In this document: positions 1 through 8,949 of the stretch, in pieces
Layout of the letters: every line of letters starts with the position of its first letter
How positions within the stretch are numbered: position 1 is the stretch's first letter
Source of the DNA: Luteimonas gilva
Lineage (GTDB): Bacteria > Pseudomonadota > Gammaproteobacteria > Xanthomonadales > Xanthomonadaceae
Reading direction: 5' to 3'
DNA: 64,000 nt
NCBI RefSeq assembly: GCF_005239095.1
Contig: NZ_SZUA01000001.1
Location: 1,035,049-1,099,048, forward strand
The notes under the pieces: model-generated
Databases searched by the model: none
Told to the model about the DNA's origin: nothing
The model's input: only the letters and a program-made list of their open reading frames with translations
Program-made: the position numbers and the translations under genes

Positions 1-887
1 ACCCGGCGCGGATCCAATTCCAGGAACAGCACGTAAGCCGGCTGACGGCCGTGGAACAGCACGTCCGCGTACGCCTGCTTGACCGCGTGCGCGACGCTGC
101 GATCGCGCACCGAACGGCCGTTGACGTACAGGTACTGCTGGTCGGCGCTGGCGCGCGAATACGCGGGCTGCGCGATCCAGCCATGCAAGGCCAAGCCGGC
201 CGCGGCGTGTTCGATCCGCAGCGCGTGCTTGGAGAATTCGTCGCCCAAAGTTTCGGCGATGCGTTCGGCGGTTTCCGCGCCGGCGTCGCCGCGGTAACGG
301 CGCGAAGCCTTGCCGTTGTGGGATAGGCGCAATTCCACGTCCGGCCGCGCCAACGCCAGCGTGCGCAGCCATTCTTCGATGTGGCCCAGTTCGGTGCGTT
401 CGGCGCGCAGGAATTTGCGCCGCGCCGGCACGTTGTAGAACAGGTCGCGCACTTCGACCGTGGTGCCTTGCGGATGCGCTTTCGGCGCGACGTCGCCCAG
501 CCGGCCGCCGTCCACCGGCAAAGTGGCGCCGCGCTCGTCGCCGTTGCGGCGCGAAGTCAGCGCGAAGCGGCTGACCGAAGCGATCGACGGCAAGGCCTCG
601 CCGCGGAAACCGAGCGTGGTCACGCCTTCCAAGTCGTCGAGCGAAGCGATTTTGCTGGTCGCGTGCCGCGCCACCGCCAGCGGCAATTCTTCCGGCGCGA
701 TGCCGCCGCCGTCGTCGCGGATCCGGATCAGGCGCACGCCGCCTTCTTCCAGATCGATATCGATGCGGGTGGCGCCGGCGTCGAGCGCGTTCTCCACCAA
801 TTCCTTGACCACCGACGCCGGCCGCTCCACCACCTCGCCTGCGGCGATCTGATTGACGAGAGTGTCGGGAAGCGGGCGAATCGGCAC
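1..887 (-). CDS. mutL: DNA mismatch repair protein MutL (N-terminal part; 3' end outside window)
   Basis: MutL is the ATPase that couples MutS mismatch recognition to strand excision. The visible 295 residues are the GHKL ATPase domain: N-terminal [18 protein letters not shown], the metal-binding [11 protein letters not shown] motif, DDGGGI and [10 protein letters not shown], followed by the start of the transducer region (FLYV-like QYLYVNGR). The start is GTG at 887, about 9 nt after a GGAG on the minus strand, and no better in-frame ATG was seen. It is the most downstream visible gene of the nnr-tsaE-amiC-mutL cluster, as in E. coli. The gene runs off the left edge, so the C-terminal dimerisation/endonuclease domain cannot be judged. 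Confidence 0.96.
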   Translation of the reverse strand, partial: MPIRPLPDTLVNQIAAGEVVERPASVVKELVENALDAGATRIDIDLEEGGVRLIRIRDDGGGIAPEELPLAVARHATSKIASLDDLEGVTTLGFRGEALPSIASVSRFALTSRRNGDERGATLPVDGGRLGDVAPKAHPQGTTVEVRDLFYNVPARRKFLRAERTELGHIEEWLRTLALARPDVELRLSHNGKASRRYRGDAGAETAERIAETLGDEFSKHALRIEHAAAGLALHGWIAQPAYSRASADQQYLYVNGRSVRDRSVAHAVKQAYADVLFHGRQPAYVLFLELDPRR

Positions 888-1033
888 TGAGGGCGGCTCC
901 TCGCCGTTCGCGGCGAGGTTGACGAGGAACAGCCGTGATCATAGCCGGTAGCCTGGAGGGCCGCTTCCCGTTTTTTGCGATCCGTTTCGCAGGCCGCGGC
1001 GTTCGCAGGCCCTTGGAAAGCCTTCTCGAGACT

Positions 1034-2536
1034 TTACGGGCTGCCGCCGCCGACGGCAGCGCCGCCGGACGAAGCGGCGGCCGCGCGCGCGGCGTACAAC
1101 GTGCCCGGCGGCGGCTGCCGGGTGAAGTAGGCGTTGATGCCGTCCAGCACCGCTCCGGCCACCTTGCGCTGATAGCCCGGGTCGGTGAGCCGGCGCTCTT
1201 CTTCCGGATTGGAGATGTAGGCCGTTTCGACCAGCATCGCCGGCATGTCGGACGTGCGCAGCACGGCGAAGTTGGCGCGCTCGACGCGGCGCGCGCTGCC
1301 TACCCGGCCGAGGCTGTCGAGCACGTGTCCGGCCGCGTCTTCGGAAGCCTTCATATGCCCGCTCTGGGTCAAATCGAGCAGCACCGAAGCGAGCATGTTG
1401 TTGTTGCTCACGCGCACGCCGCCGATCAGATCGGAGGCGTTTTCCTTGTCGGCGAGCCAGCGCGCGCGTTGCGAGGAAGCGCCCTTCAGCGACAGCACGT
1501 ACACCGACGCCCCGGCCGCACTGCGGTTTTCGGCGGCGTCGGCGTGGATCGAAACGAAGATGTCGGCCTTGTTCGAGCGCGCCAGCTGCGCGCGCCGGTT
1601 CAAGGGAATGAAGACGTCGCTGTCGCGCGTCATGTAGGCCTTCAAACCGGGCGTGGCGTTGATCTGGCGCGCGAGTTCGCGCCCGATCGCCAAGGTCACG
1701 TCCTTTTCGCGCTTGCCGTTCATGCCGATCGCGCCCGGATCCTGGCCGCCGTGGCCGGGATCGATCGCGACGATCAGCGGACGCATGCCGCGGCCGCGCA
1801 TCACCTGCTGCAAAGTCTTCACCGGCGGCTGATCCGCAGCCGGCGCCTGCGGCGCGGTCATCGCATCCAACGGCGACGCGCCCGGCGCAGGCGCCGGCAC
1901 ACCGGTAGCGATGCGGGTCGGCACGCCGGTCGCGACCGTGGTTTTGACTTGTTCGGCCGGCGGCGGCGCGGGAGGCGCCGGTTGCGACGCAGGCAAATCC
2001 GCGATCAGACGCGCAGTGGCCGCCGCCGAAGCGACGGCGGGATCGACTTCGGGTTTGGCGGGGACCGCGTCAGCCGGGGGTGCAGTCGGAGCATCGTCCG
2101 CGCCGGAATTCGCGACCGCCGCAGGTTCGCTCGCGTCGCCGGGCCATTCCAACACCAGCCGCGCGCCCTTGCCCGCCGCTTCCAGACGCGGCTTCAAGAC
2201 CACGACCGGCGCGGCCAGGTCGAATACGATGCGCGTGGTGCCGGGCTGCGGATGGCCGGTGCGCACGGCTTTGACGATGCCGACCGCCGCCGGCAGGCGG
2301 AAGCCGCGGGCGAGATCCGAGTCGGCGACGTCCAGGACCAACCGGTCCGGGTTGGCCAGCGAGATCACCTTGTACTCGGCCTGGCCGGCGAGCTCGAGCT
2401 CGGCACGGGTGCCGGTGGCGCCGGTATCCAGCTGTAAGCCTTTGATTTCGCTGGCTTGGGCCAAGTTCCAGCACAACGCCGCCAGCAAGGCTGCGCCGAG
2501 TAGGACTTGCTGGAGTGTGATTCCCCTGACCCTCAT
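1034..2536 (-). CDS. amiC: N-acetylmuramoyl-L-alanine amidase (AmiB/AmiC type, AMIN domain)
   Basis: Periplasmic zinc amidase that cleaves the stem peptide from septal peptidoglycan so daughter cells separate. The 500 residues show a signal peptide (about 1-28, ending AQAS), an AMIN domain (about 30-130, for septal targeting), a Pro/Ala-rich linker (about 150-240) and an Amidase_3 domain to the end. Zinc and catalytic motifs are visible: IDPGHGGQDPGA, SIHADA and LVETAYISN. The C-terminal tail is Ala/Gly-rich and low in complexity. It lies between tsaE (78 nt upstream) and mutL, as amiB does in E. coli, so the symbol could equally be amiB. The family is secure; the exact paralogue name is not. 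Confidence 0.93.
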   Translation of the reverse strand: MRVRGITLQQVLLGAALLAALCWNLAQASEIKGLQLDTGATGTRAELELAGQAEYKVISLANPDRLVLDVADSDLARGFRLPAAVGIVKAVRTGHPQPGTTRIVFDLAAPVVVLKPRLEAAGKGARLVLEWPGDASEPAAVANSGADDAPTAPPADAVPAKPEVDPAVASAAATARLIADLPASQPAPPAPPPAEQVKTTVATGVPTRIATGVPAPAPGASPLDAMTAPQAPAADQPPVKTLQQVMRGRGMRPLIVAIDPGHGGQDPGAIGMNGKREKDVTLAIGRELARQINATPGLKAYMTRDSDVFIPLNRRAQLARSNKADIFVSIHADAAENRSAAGASVYVLSLKGASSQRARWLADKENASDLIGGVRVSNNNMLASVLLDLTQSGHMKASEDAAGHVLDSLGRVGSARRVERANFAVLRTSDMPAMLVETAYISNPEEERRLTDPGYQRKVAGAVLDGINAYFTRQPPPGTLYAARAAAASSGGAAVGGGSP

Positions 2537-2614
2537 GGCCGCGATTCAAGCACCAAGACCGCCGGAATGCAATAGGATTTCCCTTACAAATCCGGCACCT
2601 GGGTTACCTTCCTG

Positions 2615-3115
2615 TCAGCTTGCGGCAACTATCAACCGCAACTGGGCCATAAACGCGAGACCCTCGAGCCAGCGGCCGCCCATCTCGGTCTCCGGAGTCA
2701 GAGAGACGTTGCGGCCGGTACCGGCGATGTCCAGATCGACCCGCAAATCGGCTTTCGGCAGCCCGCCTGCGCCCCGTTCCGGCCATTCGATCAGCCAAAG
2801 GCCGATGCCGGCGCCGTCCAGGCCCAGGAATTCGAGCTCGCCCGCATCGGCGATGCGGTACAGGTCTAGATGCAGGGCTTCGCGGCCGTCGGCCAGCGGA
2901 TAGCGTTCGACCAGGGTGTAGGTCGGACTGCGGATCGCGCCTTCCACGCCGAGGCCGCGCAGCAACGCCCGCGCCAGCGTGGATTTGCCGGCGCCGAGAT
3001 CGCCGTGCAGATGCACGACGGCGTCGCCGGGCTGCGTCGCCGCCAAGGCGCGGCCCAGCATTTCGGTCGCATCGGCATCGGCCAGGAACAGTTGCATCGC
3101 GTCGCGCTCGCTCAA
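2615..3115 (-). CDS. tsaE: tRNA threonylcarbamoyladenosine biosynthesis ATPase TsaE
   Basis: P-loop ATPase that works with TsaB and TsaD to place the t6A modification at position 37 of ANN-decoding tRNAs. The 166-residue protein has the Walker A segment GDLGAGKSTLARALL near residue 40, the SPTYTLVERY motif and a Walker B-like LYRIADAGELEFLGL, all typical of the YjeE family (usual length about 150-160). The start is TTG at 3115, overlapping the nnr stop by 4 nt, which implies translational coupling; an in-frame ATG at 3097 is an alternative and would remove six residues. It is in the conserved nnr-tsaE-amiC-mutL unit. Confidence 0.95.
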   Translation of the reverse strand: MSERDAMQLFLADADATEMLGRALAATQPGDAVVHLHGDLGAGKSTLARALLRGLGVEGAIRSPTYTLVERYPLADGREALHLDLYRIADAGELEFLGLDGAGIGLWLIEWPERGAGGLPKADLRVDLDIAGTGRNVSLTPETEMGGRWLEGLAFMAQLRLIVAAS

Positions 3116-4584
3116 GGATTGGCCAGCTTACGCAAGTGCGCGAACAGATCGGAAGCCAGCAAGCCGCGTTGGCCGTCGCGCGCGGCTTCGTCGCCGGCGG
3201 CGGCATGCAGCAATGCGCCGCAGACGGCGGCATCGAAAGCGGACAGGCCTTGCGCGAGCAGCGCGGCGATCGCACCGGTCAGCACATCGCCCATCCCGCC
3301 CGAAGCCATACCCGGATTGCCCGCGCCGACGACGTGCGTCGTCTTCCCTGGCGCGGCGACGATGCTGCCCGCGCCCTTGAGCACGACGCTGCAATCGTAT
3401 TTTTTCGCCAAGGCTTCGGCAGCCGCGAAACGATCTTGTTGCACCGCTTGCGTCGTAGCGCCGAGCAAACGCGCGGCCTCGCCCGGATGCGGCGTGAGTA
3501 CCGCCTGCGGCAATGCGCGCGGCGCTGACGCGAGCAGATTCAAGGCGTCCGCATCGATGACGCACGGCTTCGCGTCGCCGATCGCCGCTGCATACAAGCC
3601 TGCGCCCCACTCGCCCGTGCCGAGGCCGGGACCGAGCGCGACGACGCTCGCGCGGTCCAATAACGCTGCAAGCGCTTGCGCGGATGCGATTCCATGCGCC
3701 ATCGCTTCGGGCCTGCGCGCACGCAGCGCGTCGGCGTTCGCCGCGCGCGTCGCCACGCTGACCAAGCCGGCGCCGCAGCGCAAAGCGCCTTCCGCGCACA
3801 ACGCGATCGCACCGCCCATGCCCTCGTCGCCGCCAATGCACAATACGTGCCCGTGGCGACCCTTGTGACTGTCGCGCGGGCGCGGCGGCAGCCAATGCCG
3901 CAAATCCTCGCGCGATACCAAGCGCGCTTTCGGTTCGGCGTCGGCGAAGGCACGCGCATCGACGTCGAGATCGTCGAGGTCGATTTCGCCCCCGACGTCC
4001 AGCGCGGCGCCGGTATACAAGCCGGCATGCGCGGCGATGAACTGCAGCGTGCGCGTCGCGACGACGGTCGCGCCCGGCGCGCTGCCGCGGTCGGCATCGA
4101 CGCCGCTCGGCGCGTCCAACGCCAACACAGGCGCGCCACGATGGGCGATCGCCGCGATCAAAGCCGCGGCATCCGGATCCGGTTCCCGCGACAAACCGAT
4201 GCCGAACATCGCATCGACGATCAGATCGCATGCGGGCAAAGCGCGCGCGAACACCGCCGCTTGCCCGCCGGCACCCGCGTATTCGTCGCTGGCGCGCCGG
4301 CATAGCGCGCTGTGAGGCGCGTGCGCGTCCAGATGCAGCACGCGCACGTCGCGACCGGACAGCAGCGCGTGCCGGGCCAGCACATAGCCGTCGCCGCCGT
4401 TGTTGCCCGGCCCGCAAACCACCAGGATCCGCTGCGCCTGCGGCCAATGTTCCAGCAAATAGCGCCAAGCGGCCTCCCCGGCGCGGCGCATCAGGCCGAA
4501 GCCGTCGCCGCCTTGCGCGGCGATCGCCTGCGCCTCCGCTTGGCGCAAAGCGTCGATACCGTAGAGCGCGAGGCCGTAGTTCAT
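3112..4584 (-). CDS. nnr: Bifunctional NAD(P)H-hydrate epimerase / ADP-dependent dehydratase
   Basis: Repairs damaged NADH and NADPH hydrates. The 490 residues divide into an N-terminal YjeF epimerase domain (about 1-215, with VCGPGNNGGDGYVLARH and DAMFGIGLSRE) and a C-terminal ribokinase-like dehydratase (about 225-490, with CIGGDEGMGGAI, LTPHPGEAARLLG and GAGNPGMASGGMGDVLTG). The length matches the fused E. coli YjeF. The stop overlaps the tsaE start. Only 23 bp separate its ATG from the divergent queG GTG, and a minus-strand TATAGA -10 at 4598-4593 puts the predicted transcript start 2 nt before the ATG. Confidence 0.96.
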   Translation of the reverse strand: MNYGLALYGIDALRQAEAQAIAAQGGDGFGLMRRAGEAAWRYLLEHWPQAQRILVVCGPGNNGGDGYVLARHALLSGRDVRVLHLDAHAPHSALCRRASDEYAGAGGQAAVFARALPACDLIVDAMFGIGLSREPDPDAAALIAAIAHRGAPVLALDAPSGVDADRGSAPGATVVATRTLQFIAAHAGLYTGAALDVGGEIDLDDLDVDARAFADAEPKARLVSREDLRHWLPPRPRDSHKGRHGHVLCIGGDEGMGGAIALCAEGALRCGAGLVSVATRAANADALRARRPEAMAHGIASAQALAALLDRASVVALGPGLGTGEWGAGLYAAAIGDAKPCVIDADALNLLASAPRALPQAVLTPHPGEAARLLGATTQAVQQDRFAAAEALAKKYDCSVVLKGAGSIVAAPGKTTHVVGAGNPGMASGGMGDVLTGAIAALLAQGLSAFDAAVCGALLHAAAGDEAARDGQRGLLASDLFAHLRKLANP

Positions 4585-4607
4585 GCCCGGATTCTATACT
4601 TGGCGCC
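4585..4607. promoter_or_regulatory. Bidirectional -10 region between nnr and queG
   Basis: The whole spacer is 23 bp. The sequence TTCTATACTT reads as TATACT on the plus strand (4595-4600) and TATAGA on the minus strand (4598-4593). Standard -10 to +1 spacing predicts starts near 4607 (queG GTG at 4608) and 4586 (nnr ATG at 4584). No Shine-Dalgarno sequence fits in either direction. The -35 elements, if any, would lie inside the opposing coding sequences and look weak. This is a reading of motifs, not a measured promoter. Confidence 0.5.
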
Positions 4608-5702
4608 GTGGAAACCGCGCCCGCCCGACCCGATTACATCCTGCTCGCGCAGCGCATCAAGCGGCTGTCGCGCGAACTCGGCTTCCAGCGCTGCGGCATC
4701 AGCGACATCGACCTCGGCGCCGACGAAGCCTATCTGCGCGAGTGGCTGGCCAACGGCCTGTACGGCTCGATGGATTGGATGGCCCGGCACGGCGACAAGC
4801 GTTCGCGCCCGGACGAACTGATCCCCGGCACCCTGCGCGTGGTATCGGTGGGCCTGGACTACGGCCGCGGCGACGACGAAGCGGCATGGCGCAACCTGGC
4901 CGAAGGCGAACGCGCTTACGTCGCCCGCTACGCGCTGGGACGCGACTACCACAAGCTGATGCGCAACCGGCTGCAAGCGCTGGCGGACCGCATCGCGGAA
5001 GAAGTCGGACCTTTCGGGCATCGCGTGTTCGTCGATTCGGCGCCGGTGCTGGAGCGCGCGCTGGCGCGCAACGCGGGCCTGGGCTGGATCGGCAAGAACA
5101 CCTGCCTGATCGACAAGGACGGCGGCTCCTGGTTCTTCCTCGGCGAGATCTACGTCGACCTGCCCTTGCCCGTCGACGAAGCGGCGAGCGCGCACTGCGG
5201 CACCTGCGTGCGCTGCATCGACGTGTGCCCGACGCAGGCGATCGTCGCGCCGCATCGGCTGGACGCGCGGCGCTGCATCGCTTATCTCACCATCGAGCAC
5301 GAAGGCTCGATTCCGGAAGAACTGCGCGCTCCGATCGGCAACCGCATCTTCGGCTGCGACGACTGCCAGCTGGTCTGTCCCTGGAACAAATTCGCCCAGC
5401 GCACCGACGAGCCGGATTTCCGCGCCCGCAACGATCTGGACAAGGCGACGCTGGCGCAGCTGTTCGCCTGGGACGAAGACGAATTCCTGCGCCGCACCGA
5501 AGGCTCGGCGATCCGCCGCAGCGGCCACGAACGCTGGTTGCGCAATATCGCGGTGGCGCTGGGCAATGCGCCGACTACGCCGGAAACCGTGGCGGCGCTG
5601 CGTTCGCGCAGCGAGCATCCTTCGCCGGTCGTGCGCGAGCACGTCGCCTGGGCATTGGCCAGGCATGGCGCGGTCGGAGATTATTTTTTAGACACGGATT
5701 AA
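4608..5702 (+). CDS. queG: Epoxyqueuosine reductase QueG
   Basis: Cobalamin- and iron-sulfur-dependent enzyme that reduces epoxyqueuosine to queuosine in tRNA. The 364-residue protein has the N-terminal cobalamin-binding domain (LGFQRCGISDI; NAGLGWIGKNTCLI near residue 160), two [4Fe-4S] motifs (CGTCVRCIDVCPTQAI and CDDCQLVCPWN) and a short HEAT-like C-terminus (PVVREHVAWALARHG). The start is GTG at 4608: upstream in-frame sequence overlaps nnr in an unrelated frame, and this start gives the family's usual length. The gene is divergent from nnr, as in E. coli. It has no visible ribosome-binding site, so the mRNA may be leaderless. Confidence 0.95.
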   Translation: METAPARPDYILLAQRIKRLSRELGFQRCGISDIDLGADEAYLREWLANGLYGSMDWMARHGDKRSRPDELIPGTLRVVSVGLDYGRGDDEAAWRNLAEGERAYVARYALGRDYHKLMRNRLQALADRIAEEVGPFGHRVFVDSAPVLERALARNAGLGWIGKNTCLIDKDGGSWFFLGEIYVDLPLPVDEAASAHCGTCVRCIDVCPTQAIVAPHRLDARRCIAYLTIEHEGSIPEELRAPIGNRIFGCDDCQLVCPWNKFAQRTDEPDFRARNDLDKATLAQLFAWDEDEFLRRTEGSAIRRSGHERWLRNIAVALGNAPTTPETVAALRSRSEHPSPVVREHVAWALARHGAVGDYFLDTD

Positions 5703-5770
5703 GTCCGATGGACACGGATGAAGCGATCCCAATGGAAAGCCTTATCCGATCTATCGGATCTTATCCGCGT

Positions 5771-7279
5771 CTAAACGCTTTTGATCTGCCCCAACAGTTC
5801 CCGGGTGACCGGATCGTCCGCCTCGGCCTCGCCCTTCAAGGCCGGCAGCAAGCGATTGGCGACCTGCTTGCCCAATTCGACGCCGAACTGGTCGAAGGCG
5901 TTGATGCCCCACAGCACCGACTGCACGTACACGCTGTGCTCGTACATCGCGATCAGCATGCCCAGCGAATGCGGCGTCAGCGCGTCCAGCAGGATCAGGG
6001 TACTCGGCCGGTTGCCTGCGTAGGCGCGATGGGGGTCGTCGTTGCGCGAGCCGTTGGCCAGCGCTTCGGTTTGCGCCAGCAGATTGGCGAGCAAAGCTTG
6101 GCGGTTGTCCGCGTACGGATCGTCGCCGTGGACGACGCCCACGAAATCGGCCGGCACGATCTGGGTGCCCTGGTGCAGGGCCTGGAAGAAGCTGTGCTGG
6201 GTGTCGGTGCCGGCGCCGCCCCACCACACCGGCACGGTTGGGTCGCTCAATGGTGCGCCGTCCAGGCGCGCGCTCTTGCCCAGGCTTTCCATCACCAACT
6301 GCTGCAGATAGTTCGGCAGCAATTTCAGGCGTTCGTCGTAAGGCAGCACCGCTTGCGTGGCGGCGCCGAGCGCATTGCGGTTCCAAACTGCGGTGAGCGC
6401 GTGCCAGACCGCGATGTTCTGTTTGGAAGGCGAGGACAGCGCATGCGCGTCCATCGCCGCGGCGCCGCCCAGAAGCGCTTCGAACGCATCCATGCCGATC
6501 GCCAATGCGATCGGGAAGCCGACCGCCGACCACAGCGAATAGCGGCCGCCGACCCAATCCCACATCGGTAGGATCCGTTCCGGCGCGATGCCGAACTCGC
6601 CCGCGCGCTGGACGTTGGCGCTGACCGCGTAGACGCGTTCGTCGTTGCCGAGCCAATCGCGCAGGATCCGGCCGTTGAGCAGCGTTTCCTGGGTGCCGAA
6701 GGTCTTCGAGATCAGGATCGCCGCAGTGCGCGCCGGATCCAGCCCGGCCAGCGCGCGCTGCGCGGCGCTGCCGTCGACGTTGGACAGGAAATGGACGCGG
6801 AAGCGGCCCGGCGCCGGACCGGACAGGGCGTCGACCACGAGGCGCGGGCCGAGATCCGAACCGCCGATGCCGACGCTGACGATGTCGGTGACTTCGGAAG
6901 CTTCCAGGCTGGCGATCAGTCCGCGCATGCGCGTACGCACGGCCGCCGCTTGCGCGTAGGCGTCGTGCGCGACGGCGCTGTCCGCCAAGTCGCCGCGCAA
7001 GGCGGTATGCAGCGCGGCGCGGCCTTCGGTCGGATTGACCGCCTCGCCGGCGAACAATCGCTTCAGTGCGGATTCGACGCCGGCCGCGTCCGCCAACGCG
7101 AACAGCGCGTCCAAAGCTTCGCGGTCGTAGCGCTGGCGGGCGAAGTTGGCGTACAGGGGCCCGGTGCGCAGCGCGAAGTCGCGCGCGCGCGCCGGATCCT
7201 CGGCGATCAATTGCGGCAGCGGCTTGGCCTGCACGCGCGCGGCATGCGCGCGGAGACGGTCGAAATCGCCGCCGACCAC
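5771..7279 (-). CDS. pgi: Glucose-6-phosphate isomerase
   Basis: Cytosolic interconversion of glucose-6-phosphate and fructose-6-phosphate. The 502-residue protein carries the PGI signatures [41 protein letters not shown] and [14 protein letters not shown], plus the catalytic [12 protein letters not shown] segment. The start is GTG at 7279, 3 nt past the panD stop, so the two are almost certainly cotranscribed. At 502 residues it is a little shorter than the E. coli enzyme (549). The end of the gene is 68 nt from the convergent queG stop. Confidence 0.97.
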   Translation of the reverse strand: MVGGDFDRLRAHAARVQAKPLPQLIAEDPARARDFALRTGPLYANFARQRYDREALDALFALADAAGVESALKRLFAGEAVNPTEGRAALHTALRGDLADSAVAHDAYAQAAAVRTRMRGLIASLEASEVTDIVSVGIGGSDLGPRLVVDALSGPAPGRFRVHFLSNVDGSAAQRALAGLDPARTAAILISKTFGTQETLLNGRILRDWLGNDERVYAVSANVQRAGEFGIAPERILPMWDWVGGRYSLWSAVGFPIALAIGMDAFEALLGGAAAMDAHALSSPSKQNIAVWHALTAVWNRNALGAATQAVLPYDERLKLLPNYLQQLVMESLGKSARLDGAPLSDPTVPVWWGGAGTDTQHSFFQALHQGTQIVPADFVGVVHGDDPYADNRQALLANLLAQTEALANGSRNDDPHRAYAGNRPSTLILLDALTPHSLGMLIAMYEHSVYVQSVLWGINAFDQFGVELGKQVANRLLPALKGEAEADDPVTRELLGQIKSV

Positions 7280-7282
7280 GCC

Positions 7283-7663
7283 TCAGGCCGCCTGCGCGGG
7301 GATGGAGGTGTTGGTATGCGTCAGCCGGTTGTCGCGGTCGACGTAGACCAGGGTCGGCTTGAACTTGGCCGCTTCGGCTTCGTCGCAAGCGCCGTACGCG
7401 CAGATGATGACCAGATCGCCGGGACGCGCCTTGTGCGCGGCGGCGCCGTTCACCGAGATCATGCCGCTGCCTTCCTCGCCGCGGATGGCGTAGGTGGCGA
7501 AGCGCTCGCCGTTGTTGATGTTGTAGATCTCCACGCGCTCGTATTCGCGGATGCCGGCGATGTCGAGCAAGCGGCCGTCGATGGCGCAGGAGCCTTCGTA
7601 ATGCAGCTCGGCGTGGGTGACGGTGGCGCGGTGGATCTTGGCTTTCAGCAGGGTCAGTTGCAT
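7283..7663 (-). CDS. panD: Aspartate 1-decarboxylase precursor
   Basis: Pyruvoyl enzyme that makes beta-alanine from aspartate for pantothenate synthesis. The 126-residue product begins [20 protein letters not shown] and carries the self-cleavage site EGSCAID (cleavage between Gly and Ser 25). A longer reading frame upstream exists, but the family length and N-terminus fix the ATG at 7663. It is followed after 3 nt by pgi. A promoter with TTGCAG and TATACT lies just upstream. panC and panB lie further upstream on the same strand, separated from panD by a 350-bp repeat-bearing gap. Confidence 0.97.
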   Translation of the reverse strand: MQLTLLKAKIHRATVTHAELHYEGSCAIDGRLLDIAGIREYERVEIYNINNGERFATYAIRGEEGSGMISVNGAAAHKARPGDLVIICAYGACDEAEAAKFKPTLVYVDRDNRLTHTNTSIPAQAA

Positions 7664-7707
7664 GGCGTCTGGGCCGTGGTCGGCCGGGCGGTCAGCCCGA
7701 TGCGCGG

Positions 7708-7735
7708 AGTATAGGGGCGAATTTCCGCACTGCAA
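7708..7735 (-). promoter_or_regulatory. Predicted sigma70 promoter of panD-pgi
   Basis: On the minus strand, TTGCAG (7735-7730), a 16-bp spacer and TATACT (7713-7708) give a predicted start near 7701, about 38 nt ahead of the panD ATG. Both hexamers are close to consensus. Confidence 0.6.
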
Positions 7736-7779
7736 CATAGCATTTGCCCCGGATTCAGCCCAGGCCAGCGCGGTCCCTC

Positions 7780-7988
7780 TTGCCTCTCCCTTTACGGGAG
7801 AGGGACCGGCGCGAAGCGCCAGGGAGGGTTCTGCTTTTCGGGCAACTACAAAGCGCTTCGCTCGCGCCCTCTCCTGCCCCCCGGCATCCGCTACGCGCCC
7901 CGGCCTCGCTTGTGCGAGGCGTTCAGAGGCATGCGAAGCAATGCTTCGCATGCATGCGTCTTCAACCCACAGGGGAGAGGAAAGGGCA
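7780..7988. repeat. Type E interspersed repeat (209 bp) in the panD-panC gap
   Basis: The gene-free stretch 7664-8014 holds the panD promoter and this element. It begins TTGCCTCTCCC and ends GAGAGGAAAGGGCAA, so its ends are roughly inverted copies. Inside are GGGAGAGGG next to GGCGCGAAGCGCCAGGG, and a perfect 9-3-9 palindrome (ATGCGAAGC/GCTTCGCAT, 7931-7951). Shorter relatives sharing the CTCTCC...GGGAGAGGG core lie at 38024-38086 and 50438-50557. It encodes no protein and looks like a non-autonomous, MITE-like repeat. Confidence 0.7.
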
Positions 7989-8014
7989 AACTTTCGCGCG
8001 CGCTACCGGAACGG

Positions 8015-8863
8015 CTAGATTTCGAATTCCAAATTATCGATCAACCTTGTTCGGCCTAACTTGGCCGCAATCAACGCTACGAGCGGACCCGCCGATTCGT
8101 CTTTCGGCGCACCGAGCTCAAGCGTCCGCACGACGGCGTAGTCCACCGCGAACCCCGCATCGCGCAACTGGGACGCAGCCTCCTGCTCGACGGCATCGCG
8201 CGAACGTCCGCTGCGCAGGCCCTCCCGCATCGCCAGCAGCGTGCGATGGATCGTCGCCGCCACCGGCCGTTCTTCCGCCGACAAATACTGGTTGCGCGAA
8301 CTCATCGCCAAGCCGTCGGCTTCGCGCAACGTCGGCGCGGCGATCAACTCGATCGGAAACGCCAGATCGCGGACCATGTAGCGGACCACCGCCAATTGCT
8401 GGTAGTCCTTGCGGCCGAACACCGCGACGTCCGGTTGCGCCTGGTTGAACAGCCGCGCGACCACGGTCGCGACGCCGTCGAAATGGCCTGGGCGATGCGC
8501 GCCTTCCAAAGTGTCGGTCACGCCGGGAACATGCATCGACACCGCGTTCGCGGCGCCGAACGGATACATCGTTTCCACCGACGGCAGCCACAGTGCGTCG
8601 CAACCGCTGGCTTCCAGTCCAGCGGCGTCGGCCTCCGGCGTGCGCGGATAGCGCGAAAAGTCCTCGCTGGGGCCGAACTGGGTCGGATTGACGAACACGC
8701 TGGCGACGACGCGGTCGGCGTGTTCGCGGGCGAGCTTCACCAGCGAATGGTGGCCGGCGTGCAGATTGCCCATGGTCGGCACGAAACCGACGCGCAGGCC
8801 GGCGCGCTTCCATTCGCCGATCCGCGCGCGCAATTCATCGAGCCGGCTGAGTGTGGCGATCAT
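8015..8863 (-). CDS. panC: Pantothenate synthetase (pantoate-beta-alanine ligase)
   Basis: ATP-dependent joining of pantoate and beta-alanine, the last step to pantothenate. The 282 residues show the nucleotidyl-transferase motifs VPTMGNLHAGHHSLVKLA and SSRNQYLS together with FVNPTQFGPSEDFSRYPRT and FGRKDYQQL. The length equals that of E. coli PanC (283). It lies downstream of panB on the same strand; a 69-bp REP-like palindrome fills the 86-nt gap between them. Confidence 0.97.
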   Translation of the reverse strand: MIATLSRLDELRARIGEWKRAGLRVGFVPTMGNLHAGHHSLVKLAREHADRVVASVFVNPTQFGPSEDFSRYPRTPEADAAGLEASGCDALWLPSVETMYPFGAANAVSMHVPGVTDTLEGAHRPGHFDGVATVVARLFNQAQPDVAVFGRKDYQQLAVVRYMVRDLAFPIELIAAPTLREADGLAMSSRNQYLSAEERPVAATIHRTLLAMREGLRSGRSRDAVEQEAASQLRDAGFAVDYAVVRTLELGAPKDESAGPLVALIAAKLGRTRLIDNLEFEI

Positions 8864-8875
8864 GGACTTGCGGCC

Positions 8876-8944
8876 TTTGTGGGAGGGGCTTCAGCCCCGA
8901 CAGGAATCCGGCTAAGCATGTCGGGGCTGAAGCCCCTCCCACAA
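8876..8944. repeat. REP-like palindrome (type B) between panB and panC
   Basis: TGTGGGAGGGGCTTCAGCCC and its inverted copy flank a short loop, giving a long hairpin within the predicted pan transcript. The same family recurs at 15693-15743 and is closely related to the GTAGGAGCGGCTTTAGCCGC type A elements in this window. Confidence 0.85.
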
Positions 8945-8949
8945 GAGCC

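Noticed and set aside
935-2437. 500-residue plus-strand reading frame opposite the amidase
   Set aside because: No motifs; the amidase has catalytic motifs and a signal peptide.
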